From: Bradyrhizobium sp. S69
GTDB lineage: Bacteria; Pseudomonadota; Alphaproteobacteria; Rhizobiales; Xanthobacteraceae
Length of the DNA stretch: 42,015 nucleotides
Direction of reading: 5' to 3'
NCBI RefSeq assembly: GCF_009766005.1
Contig: NZ_LMUK01000004.1
Span: forward strand, 1 to 42,015
Under the pieces are notes generated by a model that made no database searches, was not told the DNA's origin, and saw nothing but the letters and a program-made list of their open reading frames with translations. Below, piece after piece: positions 37,306 to 42,015 of this stretch. The position numbers and the translations under genes were made by a program. Each line of letters begins with the position of its first letter. The stretch's first letter is position 1.

Positions 37306-38517
37306 ATGTCCAAATCTGAGCGTACCGCAGCCATCCTTGTCGCAGCCGGACGCGGACTTCGCGCCGGCGCGGGAGGTCCCAAGCAATATCGCGAGATCGG
37401 CGGCCAGACCGTGATCTATCGGGCGATGGAGGCATTTTGTCGCCATCCGCAGGTGTTCGCGGTGCAGCCGGTTTTAAATCCCGACGATGCCGCGGTTTTC
37501 AACGAGGCCGTCAGCGGCTTGCGCCACGCACCGCCCGCCAATGGCGGGGCCACGCGCCAGGCCTCGGTGCACGCCGGCCTTGAAGCGCTTGCGAGCGAGA
37601 AGCCCGATATCGTTCTGATCCACGACGCCGCGCGGCCGTTCGTCACGGCGGCGGTGATCTCGCGCGCCATCGAAGCCGCCGGTCGCACCGGCGCTGCCGT
37701 TCCCGCGATTGCCGTCACCGACACCATCAAGCTGGTTGGCGCGACCGGGAATGTCGAAGCGACCCCGGAGCGCGCGCGGCTGCGCATCGCGCAAACCCCG
37801 CAGGCGTTCCGGTTCGATGTGATTCTCGATGCGCATCGCCGCGCCGCGCGCGATGGCCGCAGCGATTTCACCGACGATGCCGCGCTGGCGGAATGGGCGG
37901 GATTGACGGTGGCGACCTTTGAAGGCGATCCTGCAAACATGAAACTGACGACACCGGAAGATTTCGCCCGCGAAGAAGCCCGCCTTGCCGCAGCGCTCGG
38001 CGATATCAGGACCGGTACCGGCTATGACGTTCACGCCTTCGGCGACGGCGATCACCTGATGATCTGCGGCGTTCGGGTGCCGCACAGCCGCGGCTTTCTG
38101 GCGCATTCCGATGGCGACGTCGGCCTGCACGCGCTGGTCGACGCTATTCTCGGCGCGCTGGCGGACGGCGATATCGGATCGCATTTCCCGCCCAGCGACA
38201 TGAAGTGGAAGGGGGCGGCGTCCGACCGCTTCCTGAAATACGCCGTCGATCGCGTCACCGCGCGCGGCGGCCGTATCGCCAATCTCGAAGTGACCATGAT
38301 CTGCGAGCGTCCGAAAATCGGACCGCTGCGCGACACCATGCGCGCGCGGATCGCCGAGATCACCGGCTTGCACATCTCGCGTGTCGCAGTGAAAGCGACC
38401 ACCAGTGAGCGGCTCGGCTTTACCGGCCGCGAGGAAGGTATCGCGGCGACCGCAAGCGCCACCATCCGCCTTCCCTGGGACGATAAGGGCCCGAACGATC
38501 AGGGCCGGAGCGACTGA
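37306..38517 (+). CDS. ispDF: Bifunctional IspDF (MEP cytidylyltransferase and MECDP synthase)
   Basis: This 403-residue fusion performs two steps of the MEP isoprenoid pathway. The IspD half (about 1-225) has the nucleotide-binding loop [27 protein letters not shown] and the [10 protein letters not shown] segment. The IspF half (about 231-395) has metal ligands in GYDVHAF and [13 protein letters not shown], then GDIGSHFPP and the [14 protein letters not shown] end. Fusion of these non-consecutive enzymes is a known alphaproteobacterial feature. The ATG at 37306 is divergent from dusB across 256 bases that must hold both promoters. It is followed by cinA after one base. Confidence 0.97.
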   Translation: MSKSERTAAILVAAGRGLRAGAGGPKQYREIGGQTVIYRAMEAFCRHPQVFAVQPVLNPDDAAVFNEAVSGLRHAPPANGGATRQASVHAGLEALASEKPDIVLIHDAARPFVTAAVISRAIEAAGRTGAAVPAIAVTDTIKLVGATGNVEATPERARLRIAQTPQAFRFDVILDAHRRAARDGRSDFTDDAALAEWAGLTVATFEGDPANMKLTTPEDFAREEARLAAALGDIRTGTGYDVHAFGDGDHLMICGVRVPHSRGFLAHSDGDVGLHALVDAILGALADGDIGSHFPPSDMKWKGAASDRFLKYAVDRVTARGGRIANLEVTMICERPKIGPLRDTMRARIAEITGLHISRVAVKATTSERLGFTGREEGIAATASATIRLPWDDKGPNDQGRSD

Positions 38518-38518
38518 C

Positions 38519-39121
38519 ATGAGCGGCAGCGACGCCCGCGCCCTCTCCCGCTCGCTGCTCGATTTGTGCCGGATGCGCAAGCTGACGATCGCCACGGCCG
38601 AATCCTGCACCGGCGGATTGGTGGCGGGCGCACTGACCGACATTCCCGGTTCCTCCGACGTGATCGACCGCGGTTTTGTCACCTATTCCAACGATGCCAA
38701 GCGCGCGATGCTCGGCGTCGAGGCCACCACGCTTGCAACCTTCGGCGCGGTCAGCAAGCAAACCGCGACCGCGATGGCGATCGGTGCGCTGGAGAAAGCC
38801 GGCGTCGATCTCGCGGTCTCGATCACCGGCATTGCCGGCCCTGGCGGGGCCACGCCGGGCAAGCCGGTAGGCCTGGTGCATTTCGCCGCCGCCGCCCGCG
38901 ACGGACGCATCCTGCATCGCGAATGCCGCTTTGGCGCGATCGGACGCACCGCGGTGCGTCAGCGCTCCGTTGTGGAGGCGCTGCGCATGCTGATGGAGCT
39001 CGCGCGCGGGCCGCAACCGTCCGCCAAGCCCCAGCGAGAAACCACCAGCCGCCTGCGCCCGCGCCTCGCCCGCTCGCCGCGCCGAACCGCGGTCAAACGG
39101 CGGCGTCCGACGCGGGCGTGA
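38519..39121 (+). CDS. CinA-family protein (PncC-like nicotinamide-nucleotide amidohydrolase) with basic tail
   Basis: This 200-residue protein corresponds to the C-terminal CinA domain alone, which in studied members deamidates NMN for pyridine nucleotide recycling. Signatures are TIATAESCTGGLVAGALTDIPGSS, GFVTYSNDAKRAMLGV, SITGIAGPGGATPGKPVG and VRQRSVVEAL. The ATG at 38519 lies one base after the ispDF stop and is preceded by GGAG. The last 39 residues form an unusual tail with 12 Arg and 2 Lys that is not part of the enzyme fold. It is convergent with the ratA-like gene. Confidence 0.92.
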   Translation: MSGSDARALSRSLLDLCRMRKLTIATAESCTGGLVAGALTDIPGSSDVIDRGFVTYSNDAKRAMLGVEATTLATFGAVSKQTATAMAIGALEKAGVDLAVSITGIAGPGGATPGKPVGLVHFAAAARDGRILHRECRFGAIGRTAVRQRSVVEALRMLMELARGPQPSAKPQRETTSRLRPRLARSPRRTAVKRRRPTRA

Positions 39122-39125
39122 GGCC

Positions 39126-39599
39126 TTACGACGACTTTGCAATGTCCGGTTTGCCGTAAACCACGTCGGCGCGCTTTTCGAAGGCTGCGGCAAAACGTTG
39201 AAACGCGGCGTCGAACATGGTGCCCATCAACAGCGCGAGCATCCGGCTCCTGAATTCGTAGCTCAGGAAAAAGCCGACGTCGCAATCGGTGTCGGATTTC
39301 GGCTCGAAGGTCCAGCGGTTCTCCAGATTGCTGAACGGCCCCTTGAGATATTCCACCAGGATTTTCAGATTGGCGCGGTCGAGCGTCACCCGGCTGGTGA
39401 AGGATTCCCGCACCAGCTTGAACGACACCGTCATGTCGGCGATCACGATCTCGGTGCCGTCCGCCTGCGGCGTACGCTGACGGATCTTCAGCGACTGGCA
39501 CAACGGCACGAATTCGGGATAGCGCTCGACATCGGCCACCAGATCGAACATCTGGGGCGCGCTGTGATGAACGCGGCGCTTGCTGGAAAATCTCGGCAT
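39126..39599 (-). CDS. RatA/COQ10-like START-domain protein
   Basis: This 157-residue protein belongs to the type II toxin RatA/coenzyme-Q-binding COQ10 family with a SRPBCC helix-grip fold. MPRFSSKRRVHHSAPQMFDLVADVERYPEFVPLC is the family start, and the WTFEP...CDVGFFLSYEFRS stretch is characteristic. In eukaryotes the relative binds ubiquinone; E. coli RatA was reported to act on the ribosome. The function in this group is not settled. The ATG at 39599 is chosen where homology begins. It lies 10 bases after lipA on the same strand, a common pairing in alphaproteobacteria. Confidence 0.92.
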   Translation of the reverse strand: MPRFSSKRRVHHSAPQMFDLVADVERYPEFVPLCQSLKIRQRTPQADGTEIVIADMTVSFKLVRESFTSRVTLDRANLKILVEYLKGPFSNLENRWTFEPKSDTDCDVGFFLSYEFRSRMLALLMGTMFDAAFQRFAAAFEKRADVVYGKPDIAKSS

Positions 39600-39609
39600 T
39601 ATCGAACGC

Positions 39610-40569
39610 TCAGCGGGAGATCGCCGCCCGCGCCGCCGCGAGTTTCGCAAAATCGTCGCCGGCGTGATGCGACGAGCGGGTCAGGGGGCTCGCCGATACC
39701 ATCAGGAAACCCTTGGTATAGGCCACCTTCTCGTAGCCGGCGAACTCATCCGGCGGCACGTAGCGCATCACGGCGTGATGCTTGCGGGTCGGCTGCAGAT
39801 ATTGCCCGATGGTGAGGAAATCGACCTCGGCGGTGCGCAAATCGTCCATCACCTGCAGCACTTCATGGCGCTCTTCGCCAAGCCCGACCATGATGCCTGA
39901 CTTGGTGAAGATGGTGGGGTCGAGTTCCCTCACCCGCTGCAGCAACCGGATCGAATGGAAATAGCGCGCTCCCGGGCGCACCGTGAGATAGCGCGACGGC
40001 ACCGTTTCGAGGTTGTGGTTGAATACGTCGGGTTTCGCCGCAACCACGATCTCCAGCGCGCCTTCCTTGCGCAGGAAATCCGGGGTCAGGATCTCGATCG
40101 TGGTGCGCGGGCAGCGGGCTCGGATCGCGCGGATGGTCTCGGCAAAATGCGCGGCGCCGCCGTCGGCGAGGTCGTCGCGATCGACCGAGGTGATCACGAT
40201 ATGGGCGAGCCCGAGCTTGAAGGTCGCTTCCGCGATATGCGCCGGCTCCAGCGGATCGAGCGCGCCCGGCATGCCGGTCTTGACGTTACAGAACGCACAG
40301 GCCCGGGTGCAGGTGTCGCCCATGATCATGAAGGTAGCGTGCTTCTTGTCCCAGCACTCCCCGATGTTCGGGCAACCCGCCTCCTCGCACACCGTGACGA
40401 GGCCGTTTTCCTTGACGATATTGCGGGTCTCGGCATAGCCGCGCGTATTCGGCGCCCGAACCCGGATCCAGTCCGGTTTCGGCGGCGACAAGGCGTCCGG
40501 CCGGTTCACCTTTTCGGGGTGACGCGGGCGCAGCGGCGTGGCTGAAATGGTATCGACGACGACGACCAT
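39610..40569 (-). CDS. lipA: Lipoyl synthase
   Basis: This 319-residue radical-SAM enzyme inserts sulfur into octanoyl groups on E2 and H proteins. Both iron-sulfur clusters are visible: the auxiliary cluster C61, C66, C72 ([13 protein letters not shown]) and the SAM cluster C87, C91, C94 (CTRACAFC). The serine ligand region near the end ([11 protein letters not shown]) contains the RSSxHA-type motif. The ATG at 40569 is the accepted start. It is followed by the ratA-like gene. Confidence 0.98.
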   Translation of the reverse strand: MVVVVDTISATPLRPRHPEKVNRPDALSPPKPDWIRVRAPNTRGYAETRNIVKENGLVTVCEEAGCPNIGECWDKKHATFMIMGDTCTRACAFCNVKTGMPGALDPLEPAHIAEATFKLGLAHIVITSVDRDDLADGGAAHFAETIRAIRARCPRTTIEILTPDFLRKEGALEIVVAAKPDVFNHNLETVPSRYLTVRPGARYFHSIRLLQRVRELDPTIFTKSGIMVGLGEERHEVLQVMDDLRTAEVDFLTIGQYLQPTRKHHAVMRYVPPDEFAGYEKVAYTKGFLMVSASPLTRSSHHAGDDFAKLAAARAAISR

Positions 40570-40594
40570 GCACTATCCGTTCTCAACAGATGCC

Positions 40595-40644
40595 CTATAG
40601 CCCCGTTCCGACGGAATCGGAACGGGGCTATAGTCTTTTGTTTT
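40595..40644 (+). terminator. 17-base perfect stem with T-rich tail, terminator-like repeat
   Basis: The arms 40595-40611 and 40617-40633 pair perfectly around a five-base loop and are followed by TCTTTTGTTTT on the plus strand. The shape is that of a rho-independent terminator, but it sits between the divergent starts of lipA and the glycosylase gene, where no plus-strand gene ends. It is more likely part of a dispersed repeat. Confidence 0.6.
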
Positions 40645-40697
40645 GACGCGTTTTCTTCATGCGAACCGGTGCCCACTTCGCTCGAAAACGCTTTAGC
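40645..40697. repeat. Dispersed intergenic repeat with 8-base inverted arms
   Basis: GCGTTTTC (40648-40655) and GAAAACGC (40684-40691) flank a core containing GCGAACCGGTGCCCACTTCGC. I recognise this text as a short sequence that recurs between genes in Bradyrhizobium and related Rhizobiales. It adjoins the 17-base stem, so the two probably form one composite element. Confidence 0.65.
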
Positions 40698-40805
40698 TAA
40701 TCCGCCTGACCGGGAATCGCAACCGCTCGCCATGGACGCCTGGAACCTCTAGCATATCGGCCTCCACGCAGTTCCGTCCGCCCCGCCCGCCGCTGATCGT
40801 TTTGA

Positions 40806-41444
40806 ATGGCTCGAAACCGCATTTCCGCGACCCGAATCGCAACCGAGGCACCTGCCCCCAAATTGGGGCGGCCGCTGAAGCGTTCGTTCTTCGACCGCAG
40901 CGTCCATGACGTCGCGCCCGATCTGATCGGGGCGACCCTTTTGGTCAATGGCGTCGGCGGCATCATCGTCGAGGTCGAAGCCTATCACCAGACCGAGCCG
41001 GCCGCGCATTCGTTCAACGGGCCGACCCCGCGCACCATGGTGATGTTCGGACCGCCCGGTTTCTCCTACGTCTATCGCTCCTACGGCATCCATTGGTGCG
41101 TCAATTTCGTCTGCGAAAAAGCAGGCTCCGCCAGCGCGGTGCTGATCCGCGCGCTGGAGCCGACCCATGGCCTCGCCGCGATGCGCCGTCGTCGCGGCGT
41201 AGAGGATGAGCGCGCGCTGTGTTCGGGGCCCGGCAAGCTGTGCGAAGCGCTCGGGATCACCATCCGGACCAGCGAGCTGGCGCTCGACCAGCCACCGTTC
41301 GGATTGCATGCACGCATCGGCAAAGCCGATATTGCCACCGGTGTCCGCATCGGAATCACCAAGGCTGCGGATTTGCCGTGGCGCTACGGCCTGAAGGGAT
41401 CGAAATTCCTCAGCAAGCCGTTCGCGAGATCAAGCGTCGCTTGA
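40806..41444 (+). CDS. DNA-3-methyladenine glycosylase (AAG/MPG family)
   Basis: This 212-residue base-excision enzyme removes alkylated purines from DNA. Family segments are [63 protein letters not shown] and [12 protein letters not shown], containing the catalytic glutamate (VEVEAY) and the intercalating tyrosine (VYRSYG). An N-terminal basic stretch precedes the domain. No clear Shine-Dalgarno is seen before the ATG at 40806. It stands alone, downstream of the dispersed repeat. Confidence 0.94.
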   Translation: MARNRISATRIATEAPAPKLGRPLKRSFFDRSVHDVAPDLIGATLLVNGVGGIIVEVEAYHQTEPAAHSFNGPTPRTMVMFGPPGFSYVYRSYGIHWCVNFVCEKAGSASAVLIRALEPTHGLAAMRRRRGVEDERALCSGPGKLCEALGITIRTSELALDQPPFGLHARIGKADIATGVRIGITKAADLPWRYGLKGSKFLSKPFARSSVA

Positions 41445-41502
41445 CCGCGATCCAGGTTCCCACGCAACCGCCGGATCGGTTGAATGTCCCGGAGCCGATA
41501 AG

Positions 41503-41525
41503 AAAAAGGCCCCGGTTAAGGGGCC
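41503..41525 (-). terminator. Rho-independent terminator of the poly-histidine gene
   Basis: On the minus strand GGCCCC, a six-base loop and GGGGCC are followed at once by five T (41507-41503). It begins eight bases after the TAA of the poly-histidine reading frame. The plus strand lacks a T run, so it serves the minus-strand gene. Confidence 0.85.
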
Positions 41526-41532
41526 AATCTCA

Positions 41533-41640
41533 TTAGTGGTGGTGATGGTGATGGTGGTGATGATGGTGCGCGCTGGCCGCCGACGGCGCGACAACGGCCA
41601 GGGTGAGCAAAGCTGCGAAAACATAGGCGAGTGACTTCAT
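41533..41640 (-). CDS. Exported poly-histidine peptide (signal peptide plus eleven His)
   Basis: This 35-codon gene encodes MKSLAYVFAALLTLAVVAPS, then AASA, then eleven histidines and TAA. The first 24 residues form a textbook Sec signal peptide (lysine, hydrophobic core, Ala-x-Ala cleavage site). If cut after ASA, the mature peptide is only His11. The ATG follows AAGGGGGA by four bases, and a strong terminator follows the stop, so it looks like a complete transcription unit. The His codons mix CAC and CAT irregularly (seven CAC, four CAT), which argues against simple repeat slippage. His runs bind Ni, Co, Cu and Zn, so a periplasmic metal buffer is a reasonable inference. I know of no named family of this form. 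Confidence 0.8.
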   Translation of the reverse strand: MKSLAYVFAALLTLAVVAPSAASAHHHHHHHHHHH

Positions 41641-41644
41641 GGAA

Positions 41645-41652
41645 TCCCCCTT
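41645..41652 (-). promoter_or_regulatory. Shine-Dalgarno site of the poly-histidine gene
   Basis: AAGGGGGA on the minus strand lies four bases before the ATG at 41640. It supports translation of this very small gene. Confidence 0.75.
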
Positions 41653-41856
41653 GGATGATTCGAGTGCAATCACGATAGCGTAAGCGCTGTGACTAGGTTC
41701 CCGAACACATAATAATGTGACCGATCGTTCATCCGCCGTTCAGAGAGCTCGATGGATGTGCCGCGGCATCCGCTAATTGCTGGCAGATATGATTTGACGG
41801 TCTCGCGACGCGATGCGCCCGAGTTTTGCAAAAACGTTTGCCCTCAAAAAGAGAGG
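41653..41856. other. Gene-free region upstream of the poly-histidine gene
   Basis: These 204 bases should contain the promoter of the poly-histidine gene on the minus strand. A short perfect inverted repeat, CACAT-AATA-ATGTG (near 41706-41719), is a possible operator or promoter element. I see no credible gene; the open frame 41729-41971 on the minus strand is cysteine- and arginine-rich and overlaps the palindromic element. Confidence 0.4.
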
Positions 41857-41969
41857 GCGCAGGGAAGACCGGGTGCGCGCTGCACCCGCGATCTCGCGTG
41901 CCAAGATACACATAGCAACGCGCACACGAGCATACAGGTTCAGCGGAAACACTCCGGCCTTCCCTGCGC
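41857..41969. repeat. Large nested palindromic element at the window end
   Basis: The outer arms 41857-41872 (GCGCAGGGAAGACCGG) and 41954-41969 pair with one mismatch. Inside lie a hairpin 41871-41887 (GGGTGC/GCACCC) and a second pair, CTCGCGTG (41893-41900) with CACACGAG (41923-41930). The sequence resembles a repeat of about 150 bases that I recall in many Bradyrhizobium intergenic regions, often mis-annotated as short proteins. It probably continues beyond 42000. Its role is unknown. Confidence 0.65.
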
Positions 41970-42015
41970 AATGGCCTTACAGCTTATATCGTGCTCTCCC
42001 CGGCGAGACCTGGCT

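Noticed and set aside
40595..40644. Simple terminator of an upstream plus-strand gene
   Set aside because: No plus-strand gene ends here; both neighbours diverge from the region, so a repeat element is more likely.
41533..41565. The His run could be a cloning-vector His tag contaminating the sequence
   Set aside because: It follows a natural signal peptide with no linker or vector sequence, mixes codons irregularly, has eleven residues, and ends in a genomic-looking terminator.
41729..41971. 80-residue minus-strand frame with many Cys and Arg
   Set aside because: It lies over the palindromic repeat, has no family resemblance, and similar frames arise wherever that repeat occurs.

Overview
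The window looks like a chromosomal core segment of a GC-rich alphaproteobacterium of the Bradyrhizobium/Rhodopseudomonas group (Nitrobacteraceae). The basis is the ntrB-ntrC-ntrY-ntrX-hfq-hflX order, a fused ispDF, the dac-tmk-holB-metG-tatD-MBL block, an alphaproteobacterial NtrX without the GAFTGA loop, and intergenic repeats that I recognise from Bradyrhizobium genomes. No database search was possible, so the genus is an inference. No tRNA, rRNA, CRISPR array, prophage or intact insertion sequence was seen.

Layout. (1) 1-6450, plus strand: a tightly packed housekeeping operon with a truncated D-Ala-D-Ala carboxypeptidase, tmk, holB, metG, tatD and a metallo-beta-lactamase-fold hydrolase, several joined by ATGA overlaps. 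MetG carries an unusual histone-like lysine-rich N-terminal arm. (2) 6475-12150: a minus-strand TRAP transporter operon (dctP, fused dctQM) followed by an acyl-CoA synthetase, with a divergent SDR dehydrogenase. Together they suggest uptake and CoA activation of an organic acid. (3) 12151-14916, minus strand: a Gfo/Idh/MocA oxidoreductase and a TIM-barrel sugar isomerase, downstream of a truncated ABC ATPase start, the relic of a lost transporter operon. (4) 15182-19370: an accessory stretch of a flavin-dependent monooxygenase, two exported alpha/beta hydrolases (one esterase-713-like) and a DUF1223 thioredoxin-fold protein. (5) 19614-23496: glgX, then a cobalt-type nitrile hydratase operon (alpha, beta, accessory). 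(6) 23513-27510: a large FkbH-like HAD protein with an extra N-terminal domain, queC and mazG. (7) 27551-37049, minus strand: the nitrogen/redox regulatory block dusB-ntrB-ntrC-ntrY-ntrX-hfq-hflX. (8) 37306-41444: ispDF-cinA, then ratA-like and lipA on the minus strand, then a 3-methyladenine DNA glycosylase. (9) 41503-42015: a 35-residue gene encoding a signal peptide followed by eleven histidines and nothing else, and a large nested palindromic element at the window end.

The most unusual items are the exported poly-histidine peptide (41533-41640), which has its own Shine-Dalgarno sequence and rho-independent terminator; the lysine-rich arm fused to methionyl-tRNA synthetase; the possible peptide-recognition-like domain at the front of the FkbH-like protein; and the decapitated ABC ATPase.
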